The notes under the pieces were generated by a model. That model ran no database searches and was not told where the DNA came from. It worked only from the letters and a program-made list of their open reading frames with translations. Below are positions 18,178-26,562 of a stretch of 64,000 bases of DNA, one piece after another. Each line of letters starts with the position of its first letter. Position 1 is the stretch's first letter. Made by a program: the position numbers and the translations under genes. The stretch is from Bacteroides bouchesdurhonensis. Its GTDB lineage: Bacteria; Bacteroidota; Bacteroidia; Bacteroidales; Bacteroidaceae. The stretch is taken from assembly GCF_900155865.1 (NCBI RefSeq), contig NZ_LT707006.1, positions 827,626 through 891,625 on the forward strand. Direction: 5' to 3'.

Positions 18178-18246
18178 GAGAACTGACTAAAGTATTCTAA
18201 TTTATCCTTATTATCATAGGAATAATACATCTTTCAGTCAGTTCTC
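18178..18246 (+). terminator. Long hairpin between peptide and propeller genes
   Basis: GAGAACTGACT (18178-18188) pairs over 11 bp with AGTCAGTTCTC (18236-18246). The stem continues with AAAG/CTTT after a one-base bulge, and TATTC/GAATA closer to the loop. It starts 10 nt after the peptide stop codon. There is no U-tract after it, so it may be a leaky terminator, a 3' stabiliser that allows high peptide mRNA, or a processing site, instead of a full stop. Confidence 0.6.
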
Positions 18247-18308
18247 TATTAACCTTTCACATTAAGAAAACTTTCCAATTTAAGATATGAATTATATAAA
18301 ATATCAAG

Positions 18309-19478
18309 ATGAAATCATACCTACTTGAAATATTGTGTATCATGCTTTTTCTTTCTTCGTGTCATTCATCCAAAAAAGAAAATGATTTGAATGAAAAAAA
18401 AATTGAAATAAAGATTAATGAAGCATCGAAAATTCATTTTTCTAATATTTTTGAACAGGTGAATTATATACCTTTAGAAACAACAGACTCTTCCCTAATT
18501 GGAACAGTAGAACGTTTGCGAATATTCGACAATAAAGTTTGTTTGTTAAGTGATAAATCACTTCTGTTATTCAATAAACAGAGTGGCAATGTAGAACTCC
18601 AGTTATCAAAATTAGGCAGTGCACCTGAAGATTACAAATCACTATATGATGTCTATATTGATAATGAGATGGGAGAAATTGAATTATTAGATATGAATGG
18701 AAAAAAAATTCAGAAATATAATATGCATGGGCAATATAAGAGTTCATTATCTCTACCATTCATGTCATTTTCATTCACAAAAACAGGCAAGTCAGATTAT
18801 TGGTTTTATAATAATAATTTGATTTCTGATCAAACAAAATCTAAAGTTATCCATTATGATTCTAAAGAGAGAAAAATTTTAGAAGAATATTTTCCTATTG
18901 ACTCATCTCTCTCTAATTTTTTCTTTGTCGTTGAAGGTAATAATTTTGTCAACAAAAAAGATGGAATGTTTTTCTTTTCATGTCCGTCTCAAAATATTTA
19001 CTTGATTGATAACAAACTATCTCCACAAGTTGCTTATACATTTGATTTTGGTAAACATTCTATTCCTGAGGAGTTTTTTAAGCATAATTTTTCAGATATA
19101 ATGGAATTTTCCATAGAAGCTAATAAGCGGGAATATGTTTATTTTGTTAATAATTTTGCATTAAACAAAGAGTATATAATGCTATCTTTTCTCTTAGATA
19201 AAAAATGTTTTTGGAGCATTCACAATACTTTAAATAGCATTAACATCGCAGGAAATATTTTAGAAGATGATATCAATACTTTATCTCATATTAATATTGA
19301 TAATTTGAATACACTTATCACAATGGATGAGGAAGCTCTTTATTTTCTTATTTCATCAGAACAATTTATCAACATGTGTAAGGACAATAAGGAGTTTCAA
19401 AAAATATTGATTAATAATAATATTACAGAAGAGTCAAATCCAATATTAGTAAAATGTACTTTCAAGAAAAAACTATAG
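18309..19478 (+). CDS. 6-bladed beta-propeller lipoprotein
   Basis: A 389-residue lipoprotein (lipobox MLFLSSC, Cys18). The opening of the mature part, FEQVNYIPLETTDSSLIGTVERLRIF, is the signature start of Bacteroides 6-bladed propeller proteins (BF3134/DUF4934 type). It is followed by propeller-like strand repeats: DNKVCLLSDKSLLLFNKQSG, LGSAPEDYKSLYDVYID, MNGKKIQKYNMHG. It lies between the NVEALA peptide gene and a CxxC protein gene; the start of the latter overlaps its 3' end by 25 bp, which implies translational coupling. The function is unknown. Binding or presenting the peptide at the surface is one hypothesis from context. The AT-rich DNA suggests acquisition. Confidence 0.8.
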   Translation: MKSYLLEILCIMLFLSSCHSSKKENDLNEKKIEIKINEASKIHFSNIFEQVNYIPLETTDSSLIGTVERLRIFDNKVCLLSDKSLLLFNKQSGNVELQLSKLGSAPEDYKSLYDVYIDNEMGEIELLDMNGKKIQKYNMHGQYKSSLSLPFMSFSFTKTGKSDYWFYNNNLISDQTKSKVIHYDSKERKILEEYFPIDSSLSNFFFVVEGNNFVNKKDGMFFFSCPSQNIYLIDNKLSPQVAYTFDFGKHSIPEEFFKHNFSDIMEFSIEANKREYVYFVNNFALNKEYIMLSFLLDKKCFWSIHNTLNSINIAGNILEDDINTLSHINIDNLNTLITMDEEALYFLISSEQFINMCKDNKEFQKILINNNITEESNPILVKCTFKKKL

Positions 19479-20089
19479 AATATCTAGCAGTAATATGCGT
19501 TGTTTCATTATTACTATCGACTTTTTTATTGTATCGTAAAACAAAAGAATGTCAAGTTTTAGAACAAAAAAATAGCATACAAATGGCTAATAGTACAACT
19601 CTACATAAAGTTTTATCCAGAAATATGAAAGCAACGATGTATTTTGATTGTACTCAGTTAAATGACGATATTTTTTTATACAAGTATTCTAATGGAAAGA
19701 CAGATTCAATACCTATTGGAAATATAAAAAATCAGAATGTACTTTTTGTTCCAAAACAATGTTGTAATGTTTGTTATGATGAGGTATATGATGCCTTGCT
19801 TTATGCTAAAGATTCTTTGAATATTGAGATAATAGCAATTACAGAAAAAGAAAAATACAATGAAGTCCGTAATATAATTCATGATTTAGGATTTAAATTA
19901 AATGTTTATTACATTAACTCCTTCTCATTTTGGAAATCTACCTCAATTGAATATGCTCCATTTTTTAGCTATATTGATAAATATTTAAGATGTAATCACT
20001 GTTTTATTCCTTTAGTAAATTACCCAGAATATTCCTATTTGTATTTAAGAAATATATCTAAGAAATATTGGAATAAACCAATTTATTAA
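19454..20089 (+). CDS. Membrane-anchored CxxC (thioredoxin-like?) protein
   Basis: A 211-residue protein with one transmembrane anchor (about residues 9-27), a short linker, then a mixed alpha/beta domain facing the periplasm. The segment LFVPKQCCNVCYDEVYDALL carries C104-N-V-C107 after a beta-strand and before a helix, the place of a thioredoxin active site. A second CNHC lies near residue 181. I do not recognise a named family, but NVEALA clusters commonly include thiol proteins like this. The 25-bp overlap with the propeller gene and the need for the anchor support this start. With a Cys-rich peptide two genes upstream, a disulfide or redox role is a reasonable but unproven guess. Confidence 0.6.
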   Translation: MYFQEKTIEYLAVICVVSLLLSTFLLYRKTKECQVLEQKNSIQMANSTTLHKVLSRNMKATMYFDCTQLNDDIFLYKYSNGKTDSIPIGNIKNQNVLFVPKQCCNVCYDEVYDALLYAKDSLNIEIIAITEKEKYNEVRNIIHDLGFKLNVYYINSFSFWKSTSIEYAPFFSYIDKYLRCNHCFIPLVNYPEYSYLYLRNISKKYWNKPIY

Positions 20090-20172
20090 AGAATCTACTC
20101 CTTATAGACAATAGTTCGTTAAAAATTATCCTAACCTAAGCTATTTTGGCGGTAAATTAAATGAGTTCAATA

Positions 20173-20207
20173 ATTAGTGTGTTTGATTTCATATCAGACA
20201 CACTAAT
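20173..20207. terminator. Bidirectional terminator hairpin
   Basis: ATTAGTGTGTTTGA (20173-20186) pairs with TCAGACACACTAAT (20194-20207): 14 bp with one G-U pair and a 7-nt loop. It sits between the convergent CxxC and VirE-like genes. Confidence 0.6.
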
Positions 20208-20236
20208 AAATCGTTCAAAGCATATATGCATTGTGT

Positions 20237-20338
20237 ATGACCGACTTGCAGGAGGATTATGGTATTCCTGGCTTCTTACATGCGGCTTTAGCCAAATTGA
20301 CTGCAGTCAGTGACGCATTACGGTGGAAATTCAAGTGA
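20237..20338 (+). CDS. Possible 33-residue ORF, unrecognised
   Basis: ATG at 20237 opens a short frame encoding MTDLQEDYGIPGFLHAALAK and a further 13 residues (LTAVSDALRWKFK), ending at TGA 20336-20338. The composition is protein-like, with GC content higher than the AT-rich cassette to its left. No Shine-Dalgarno is present and no family is recognised. It may be a remnant of a gene that once belonged to the adjacent VirE-like locus. Confidence 0.25.
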   Translation: MTDLQEDYGIPGFLHAALAKLTAVSDALRWKFK

Positions 20339-20354
20339 AGAAGCCCCCCCTCAT

Positions 20355-20369
20355 CTATCACTTATCACC
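20355..20369. repeat. GGTGATA repeat pair downstream of the VirE-like gene
   Basis: CTATCACTTATCACC is the complement of GGTGATAAGTGATAG, nearly identical to GGTGATAGGTGATAG at 22863-22877 on the other side of the gene. The motif therefore brackets the VirE-like coding region. Confidence 0.6.
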
Positions 20370-20386
20370 TTCGATAAATTGTATAT

Positions 20387-22495
20387 TTATCCTTTTTCAG
20401 GCTTTATGCGCACCACTTTATACATATTCCCTCTCTTCGACCTCGTAGAAGGCACTTTGTTCTTCTGCAAGATTCTTCCAAACTGAATAATGTTGCAGTT
20501 TGATACACGAATTTTGCTGTCGTGTTGTACTTGTTCCAATATTTCGATGGCGAGCAACTGTTCGCATTCTTCGCCTTCACAAGCCGGGCGGAAATATTCG
20601 TGAAACAATTGTTCGGCAATCGGCATGACCTGAAACTCCTTATTACCCTCCTCTATAAATTTTTCATCTTCTGTGTCAAACCAATAACGTTCGTTTTTAT
20701 AAAGATGATGAATTGCTTGTGCATAAAGTTGTTCATAATCAATAGGTGAGCAATCTATTGGTCCCATGACGTCGATGACGATATAACGCCGGTTCCCTGA
20801 TGTGTCTGTCAGTAAGTCTTTATGATTACTCGTTCCAATGAAGGAAGCGTATCTCCGAATCTCTTCGGTAGTTGTGCCATACGGACGTTTAACATTCACG
20901 ACAGGTTTCTGAAGAATATGTTTCAGGAAAGCCTGTTGATTTTCTTTGTTTTGGTCGAATTCGTCCAAGTTGATCAGTAAAAAGCGATTGAGAGATAGCT
21001 CTGCATCCCGTTTGTTACTGAAGTCAATGCGGTCGTTATAATATGTCTGTAATTCAGGAGGTAATAAACTCCTGCAAAATGTTGATTTCCGGTAAGCTTG
21101 CGGACCGACTAGCAAAGGAACCGTACAATTTGCGTGTTTCCGATCTATCTGACGCCAATGAGCAACCATGTTCAGGAACCAGCGGTAGAACAGGTCCGGC
21201 CAATGGGGATTGCTGCAAGGCACTCGGTTGGCAAGTTCGCGTATCCGGTCGCGTCCGTCCCAACGGACATCCAAACTGAAAAGGTAATCTTCTATCGGGT
21301 TGAATATCGGTATGCGGTCGGAGTCGAGATACCGAATCACATCTCTGTCCCAGAGATTCAGTCCTTCCAATCGCGCATTTATGGCGATACTGTTTCGTAT
21401 ACGGCTGCTAATAGGACGAAAATAGAAACAAAACGTGTTTCGTTCGCGATACTCCGTTACTGCGGTTATGGTGTTGTAGCGGAACTCATATCGCCGTTGC
21501 ATAAACTCCTCAGTACGAAGTCCCAGTTCCTGTTCCGGAGAGAGGGGAGATTTCTTGCCAAATCCTTTTGCGTTTGTATATACGTTTTGCACTGTTTGCC
21601 GGACGAGGAATTCTTTCTTTTTTGTATAGAAATGAGCGATTGCCCAACGAGTGGTTTCTTCTTCGGGTATGCCTGCCAAAAAGCAGTTCCGGGCTAACTG
21701 AACTAACAAGGGTTTTAGGTCTTCGTCGGAGCGGGTGTGCAGACTTGGTTGGAGCTCGCTCAACGATTGATAGGCTTTATTTAGTGCCACTTCAAAAAGT
21801 GCGGACAGTGTATCGAAACTGTCATATCCCGGGATTAACCGTTTGAAGGGGGATGATTCTGCCCGGACGGTTTCTTTGTAAGTCGTTTCCGCAGGCATCT
21901 CTAACGGTTGGCGCAGGTAGACGACAGTAGATTGGGGGTTATAATAGAGTTCCGGATCATATGTCTGTCGGCAAAACTGTTCCAAAGTCGGGTTTTTCAG
22001 TTCGATGGGGTAAGATAATACCGGTTGGTAGAGGCTGACAGCTTTCCGGTAAGCATGAGCCTGAAATATTTCGGCTTCTTCCCGCGTTGTCGGTAGGGAA
22101 TCGTCCGGTCGTGTGAACCGTACCCATATTTTTACGGAATGTGCTCCCGATCCCATGAATGCGGCGAACGTTTGGGAAAGTTCGGAGGCTTCCTGTTTTA
22201 CCAGATTTACTTCCACCTGATTTGCCAGGTGGTTTACTTCTATTTGTACAACCCCGTTGTATTCGGTCATTTGCATACCGTTAGGCGTTTTTCGGAAAGC
22301 GGCGGCAGGAATGATCTTCGATAGTTTTTCCACTCCTTCCAGTTGGCTGTCCGGTGATGCGTATCGTATGCTCATCCGCAGATTGCTTACCGGTTGAGCT
22401 TTTGTTTCATGCATCATCGCTTTCATTTGTAGGTCTGCGTCAAGCGTGCGCATGGTTGTTGCTCCACCGTTTTCCCGCATCAAAGTTACTTTCAT
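20387..22495 (-). CDS. BT4734/VirE (VapE-like) P-loop NTPase, DUF3874 C-term
   Basis: A 702-residue protein. The N-terminal about 170 residues resemble the BT4734-like domain; a spacer of about 200 residues leads to a VirE/VapE-type AAA+ NTPase. The Walker A position reads GPQAYRKST (464-472), with Arg in place of the usual Gly before Lys-Ser/Thr. Walker B is FLLINLDEFD (505-514), followed by a sensor-like FIGTSNHKDLL. The tail resembles DUF3874. Related VapE proteins occur in phage satellites and mobile islands as replication or primase-helicase-like proteins; the cellular role of the Bacteroides type is not known. The usual neighbours (HU-like protein, amidase) are absent. Two repeat families surround the gene. 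Confidence 0.8.
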   Translation of the reverse strand: MKVTLMRENGGATTMRTLDADLQMKAMMHETKAQPVSNLRMSIRYASPDSQLEGVEKLSKIIPAAAFRKTPNGMQMTEYNGVVQIEVNHLANQVEVNLVKQEASELSQTFAAFMGSGAHSVKIWVRFTRPDDSLPTTREEAEIFQAHAYRKAVSLYQPVLSYPIELKNPTLEQFCRQTYDPELYYNPQSTVVYLRQPLEMPAETTYKETVRAESSPFKRLIPGYDSFDTLSALFEVALNKAYQSLSELQPSLHTRSDEDLKPLLVQLARNCFLAGIPEEETTRWAIAHFYTKKKEFLVRQTVQNVYTNAKGFGKKSPLSPEQELGLRTEEFMQRRYEFRYNTITAVTEYRERNTFCFYFRPISSRIRNSIAINARLEGLNLWDRDVIRYLDSDRIPIFNPIEDYLFSLDVRWDGRDRIRELANRVPCSNPHWPDLFYRWFLNMVAHWRQIDRKHANCTVPLLVGPQAYRKSTFCRSLLPPELQTYYNDRIDFSNKRDAELSLNRFLLINLDEFDQNKENQQAFLKHILQKPVVNVKRPYGTTTEEIRRYASFIGTSNHKDLLTDTSGNRRYIVIDVMGPIDCSPIDYEQLYAQAIHHLYKNERYWFDTEDEKFIEEGNKEFQVMPIAEQLFHEYFRPACEGEECEQLLAIEILEQVQHDSKIRVSNCNIIQFGRILQKNKVPSTRSKRGNMYKVVRIKPEKG

Positions 22496-22669
22496 GATAA
22501 AAATGTTTTCTAATTTGTGCCCTGTTCTTTAGGACATATAAAGGTACTGCTTATTCTCCGGTTTTCCAAATGATGTAGCATGTTTATAAAATATATTGTT
22601 GAGGGAAAAATAGAAACTATAAGGATGAATATTTTATAAGTAATGCTATAATTACAGTTCTATAGGGTG

Positions 22670-22792
22670 GAACAAAGTGTTTTATACATTGAAACACTTT
22701 GTTTCACTATATAGAACACTTTGTTTCCCTATATGAAACACTCTGTTTCAATAAGGCGAACACTTTGTTACAAGCATTTGAACAAAGTGTTT
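22670..22792. repeat. Iteron-like array: six copies, 22-bp period
   Basis: The core ACACTTTGTT lies at 22694, 22716, 22738 (one mismatch, ACACTCTGTT) and 22760 on the plus strand. The complement AACAAAGTGT lies at 22671 and 22781. Distances between cores are 23, 22, 22, 22 and 21 bp. The arrangement is symmetric: outer copies inverted, four inner copies direct. Several copies extend to GAAACACTTTGTTTC. Regular helical phasing points to cooperative protein binding. Confidence 0.85.
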
Positions 22793-22862
22793 ATAGGCTA
22801 AAAACATCTGGTTTACCTGTATGTTTTCTGGTAAATATAGGTTATATGTTATATAGTTTGCC

Positions 22863-22955
22863 GGTGATAGGTGATAGAGGAGGTGATAGGTTGATTTCCA
22901 ACCTATCACCTCTTGAAAGTACGATGAACAGGGGAATACAGAAGACTGGTGATAG
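22863..22955. repeat. GGTGATAG cluster with perfect 14-bp palindrome
   Basis: GGTGATAG occurs at 22863, 22870, 22882 and 22948, and as its complement at 22903. GAGGTGATAGGTTG (22880-22893) and its exact complement (22899-22912) form a 14-bp inverted repeat with a 5-bp centre. The same motif recurs at the far side of the VirE-like gene (20355-20369). Confidence 0.8.
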
Positions 22956-23344
22956 GTTGATAGAGAAAATGATGTTTTTTTTCTGGTAGAACGGTTTCGG
23001 GATATAATCTGATCAGTCCAAAAGGGAAAATCTGATATTCTCCAGATTAAAGGAATACTTGGATCTGCACTTTTACTTTGTTGCTGAGTCATACGATGGA
23101 TGGTATTTGTTGGCTATTTCCCATTGTTTATATATTCCATAATCAATTCTATTTCAGTTTATTTTTAATTTGATCTGATATAAAGTTTTGTTTTGTAAAG
23201 CTCAAATATAAGAAAAGAATTTTTAGCCGGAAAGACAACCCTCTTAATAATTGCCCGCAAATTATATTATCGCTTCTTTTCTTGTAGATTCAAGATTTTT
23301 TTAGTATTTTGCCACCCTATATCTTTTAAATCTATATTGGAAAA

Positions 23345-24754
23345 ATGAGAGTGACCACTTTATTGATCGGAATCCTTTGCTTGCCCCAGATGTTATCAGC
23401 AAAGAAACATACAAATTTTGTAATTATCTTGATGGATGATATGGGATATGGCGATGTGTGCTCCAATGGAGCTATGGGATACGAGATGCCGAATCTGAAC
23501 CGGATGGTAAAAGAGGGTATGCAATTCACTCATTTCTATGCCCCACAAGCTGTGAGTGGGGCTTCGCGTGCGGGACTATTGACAGGATGTTATCCCAATC
23601 GTATCGGAATGGCCGGTGCACCTTCTCCCGGAGCAAAAAACGGAATACATGAGGATGAATTGACTATTGCTGAAGTTTTGAAGCCTAAAGGGTATACTTG
23701 TGCAGCTTATGGAAAATGGCACTTGGGAGACGCGATACAATTTCTTCCTTTAAGAAATGGCTTTGACGATTATTATGGCATACCTTATTCTAATGATATG
23801 TGGCCGAACCATCCCAGTCACCGTTATCCTGATTTGCCGTTAATTGAAAAAGAAGAGGTAATTGAACTGAATCCTGACCAAAGTCGGTTTACGACGGATT
23901 TTACCAATAAGGCTGTTGATTTTATTGATAAAAATAAGAAAAATCCTTTCTTTCTGTACTTAGCTCATCCTATGCCGCACGTTCCATTGGCTGTGTCTGA
24001 CAAATTCAAAGGAAAAAGTGCAATAGGATTATATGGGGATGTGATGATGGAATTAGACTGGAGTATAGGGGAGATACTGCATAAATTGAAAAGAGAGGGA
24101 CTGGACGAAAATACGTTGGTTATTGTTTTGTCCGATAATGGACCTTGGCTGAATTATGGCAATCATGCCGGTAATACCGGAGGATTACGTGAAGGGAAAG
24201 GCACAAGTTTTGAAGGCGGACAGCGGGTCCCATGCATCATGCAATGGAAAGGGACGATCCCAGCCGGGAGTATCTGCGGCAATTTGGCATCCGGCATTGA
24301 TTTGTTGACTACATTTGCTGAGATTGCAGATGTGCCACTTCCGGAACATAAAGTAGATGGTGTCAGCTTAGTTCCTTTATTGAAACAGATTCCCGGTGCA
24401 AATCCTCGTTCTACATTTTATTATTATTATCGTCGAAACGATTTGGAAGCTGTGACGGATGGGTTCTTTAAATTGATATTTCCACATAAGCATCGTACTT
24501 ATGAGGGATTTCTGCCTGGTAACGATGGAGCACCCGGGAAAGTCAATGAGTTTTATCCGTTAAATGAGAAGTGGTTAATTGATCTCCGTCGTGATCCGGG
24601 AGAAAGATATAATGTGATAAAATTGTATCCGGAAATAGCAGAACGATTAGAGAAGGTGGCCGAAGAGGCAAGAGAGGATTTGGGCGATAATCTGACGAAG
24701 TCGAAAGGAAGAAACAGGCGTCCGGCAGGTCGTGTAGAGGATGTTTCTCATTAA
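23345..24754 (+). CDS. Secreted serine-type sulfatase (arylsulfatase family S1)
   Basis: A 469-residue protein with a signal peptide (ending LSAKK). The metal-binding start LMDDMGYGDV (Asp31, Asp32) and the modification motif S71-G-A-S-R75-AGLLTG are clear. Serine at the first position means maturation to formylglycine by the radical-SAM enzyme anSME rather than FGE. Ala replaces the common Pro at position +2. Further family features are YGKWHLG, HPMPHVPL and VLSDNGPW. It would remove sulfate from a glycan in the periplasm or at the surface. It precedes a GH140-like gene by 68 bp, so the two probably act on one sulfated substrate. The substrate cannot be read from sequence. Confidence 0.9.
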   Translation: MRVTTLLIGILCLPQMLSAKKHTNFVIILMDDMGYGDVCSNGAMGYEMPNLNRMVKEGMQFTHFYAPQAVSGASRAGLLTGCYPNRIGMAGAPSPGAKNGIHEDELTIAEVLKPKGYTCAAYGKWHLGDAIQFLPLRNGFDDYYGIPYSNDMWPNHPSHRYPDLPLIEKEEVIELNPDQSRFTTDFTNKAVDFIDKNKKNPFFLYLAHPMPHVPLAVSDKFKGKSAIGLYGDVMMELDWSIGEILHKLKREGLDENTLVIVLSDNGPWLNYGNHAGNTGGLREGKGTSFEGGQRVPCIMQWKGTIPAGSICGNLASGIDLLTTFAEIADVPLPEHKVDGVSLVPLLKQIPGANPRSTFYYYYRRNDLEAVTDGFFKLIFPHKHRTYEGFLPGNDGAPGKVNEFYPLNEKWLIDLRRDPGERYNVIKLYPEIAERLEKVAEEAREDLGDNLTKSKGRNRRPAGRVEDVSH

Positions 24755-24822
24755 ATAGTTAGTTTGCTTTATCCTGATAGGGCAATATCTGACTATGATT
24801 AATAATAAAACATGATACAAAC

Positions 24823-26265
24823 ATGCAAAATAAAAAATGGTTTATCATTTGGATAATAGTAATGTTGTCTGCCGGAGGGATAGAAGCGCAGGTAAGTAAA
24901 TACTCCAAAACAAAAGGAGATTTTCTTAAAACTCGTCTTGAGATCTCTGAAAATAAACGTTTCTTGCAGTATAGTGATGGTACGCCTTTCTTCTATCTAG
25001 GAGATACGGCGTGGGAATTATTTCATCGCACCAATAAGGAAGAAGCTGATTTATATCTTGAAGATCGTGCGCGGAAAGGTTTTACTGTTATACAAGCAGT
25101 TGCTTTGGCTGAGCTCGATGGAATCAATGTGCCAAACGCTTACGGTTTTCTACCCTTTGAAAATAATGATCCGGATAAACCTTTAATAAAAGAAGGTGCC
25201 GATAATGATTATTGGGATTATGTGGATTATGTTGTAAAAAAAGCCAACGAACTTAATTTATATATAGGCTTTCTTCCAACATGGGGCAGATATTGGCATG
25301 ACGGTACTCCCATCTTTAATAAACAGAATGCGAGGAGTTATGGAGAATTTCTGGGGAAACGTTATAAAGAGGCGCAAATTATATGGATTCTGGGAGGAGA
25401 TCGAAATCCTGAGAATGAGAATCAAAAAGAAGTAATAAGGGCCATGGCCGAGGGACTTGCGGCTGGGGATGGAAAGAACCATCTCCGCACATTCCATCCT
25501 ACAGGAGGACAAGGTTCTGCCCAGTTCTTTCATGCGGAAGATTGGCTGGATTTTAATATGCGTCAGAACGGGCACGAAGTAGAATATGGGAACTATTCTA
25601 AAACCAGGGATGATTATAATCGTACTCCCGCTAAGCCGGTAATGGATGGTGAACCTCTGTATGAAGATCATCCTGTTGCTTTTCAGGCTAAACGTAGGGG
25701 ACATTCCATCGCATCGGATATTCGTCGTGCTCTATATTGGGATTTATTTAATGGAGCTTTCGGGCATACTTATGGTCATCATTCGATTTGGCAAATGTAT
25801 GATCCTGACAAATCGGGACCTATTAATAATCCTTTAATGTCTTGGCGTGATGCCATACATCAGCCAGGTTCAGAGCAAATGATATACGGACGTTTATTGA
25901 TAGAATCACGCCCATTCTTTACCCGTATACCTGCAACAGAGAAGATTCTGGTTACAGACAAAGTTCCGACAGCCATGCCGGGAGAAGGCCGCTATCGTTT
26001 TGTTGCTACTTGTGATCAAGATTTCTCCTACGCCATGATATACGCACCTGTCGGGAGAAAGTTTAAGGTACGAATGAATGTATTGAAAGGTGATAAAATC
26101 AAGGCTTGGTGGTATAATCCAAAAACAGGAAAAGCTAGTAATGCAGGTATTTACTCTAATAAAGGAGTACAGACATTTATTTCTCCTGATCCGGGAGAAA
26201 TGATAGATTGGGTTCTGGTTTTGGATGATGCCTCAAAAAAATATCCTGCACCAGGAAAAAGGTGA
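24823..26265 (+). CDS. GH140-like (DUF4038) glycoside hydrolase
   Basis: A 480-residue secreted protein (signal peptide ending GIEAQ). The TIM-barrel part matches the DUF4038 family that contains the apiosidase GH140: [20 protein letters not shown] at the start, then [22 protein letters not shown] and [14 protein letters not shown], where the acidic residues are candidate catalytic groups. The C-terminal about 90 residues form a small beta domain ([32 protein letters not shown]) of the kind often named collagen-binding-like. The gene follows the sulfatase and likely shares its transcript. Known GH140 members cleave apiose from rhamnogalacturonan II; whether this one does is uncertain. Confidence 0.75.
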   Translation: MQNKKWFIIWIIVMLSAGGIEAQVSKYSKTKGDFLKTRLEISENKRFLQYSDGTPFFYLGDTAWELFHRTNKEEADLYLEDRARKGFTVIQAVALAELDGINVPNAYGFLPFENNDPDKPLIKEGADNDYWDYVDYVVKKANELNLYIGFLPTWGRYWHDGTPIFNKQNARSYGEFLGKRYKEAQIIWILGGDRNPENENQKEVIRAMAEGLAAGDGKNHLRTFHPTGGQGSAQFFHAEDWLDFNMRQNGHEVEYGNYSKTRDDYNRTPAKPVMDGEPLYEDHPVAFQAKRRGHSIASDIRRALYWDLFNGAFGHTYGHHSIWQMYDPDKSGPINNPLMSWRDAIHQPGSEQMIYGRLLIESRPFFTRIPATEKILVTDKVPTAMPGEGRYRFVATCDQDFSYAMIYAPVGRKFKVRMNVLKGDKIKAWWYNPKTGKASNAGIYSNKGVQTFISPDPGEMIDWVLVLDDASKKYPAPGKR

Positions 26266-26562
26266 ATGTAAAGTCAAAGTCTGGCTTTGGATATCATTAC
26301 GAAATGTGTCAATCATCAATTTCTTTCATTCAAAGATGGAAATCGTTCGTTAATATTTCTTTAGTTAATAACTTCAATCTTTAAATAAAAGCAAACAACA
26401 GCCTTTATTCTTAAATAATTTGTTGAAAAAGAACAACTTGTCTAAAGTTTTACTATATTTATTGCAGCTAGAGAGCACTTTAAGTAATGCTTTAAGAAGA
26501 AATACGATAAGTAGTATATATACTATATATTTTCTATTATTAATTACTTAAACAAATTTTTT
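26266..26562. other. 297-bp gap between hydrolase and TonB genes
   Basis: AT-rich, no ORF of interest. A weak hairpin just after the hydrolase stop (AAAGTC...GGCTTT near 26275-26288) may be a terminator. No clear promoter motif was found for the TonB gene. Confidence 0.4.

Larger units (their letters stand above)
22496..23344. other. 849-bp intergenic region rich in repeats
   Basis: No credible gene is seen. From left to right it holds about 170 bp of plain AT-rich DNA, the iteron-like array 22670-22792, a cluster of GGTGATAG motifs with a perfect 14-bp palindrome (22863-22955), and about 390 bp of unremarkable DNA up to the sulfatase start. Both divergent genes must have their promoters here, but no clean TTTG/TAnnTTTG pair was found. 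Confidence 0.7.

Noticed and set aside
22670..22792. CRISPR array from regularly spaced repeats
   Set aside because: The repeats are only 10-15 bp, the gaps about 12 bp, and the outer copies are inverted. No cas genes are present. An iteron-like binding array fits better.
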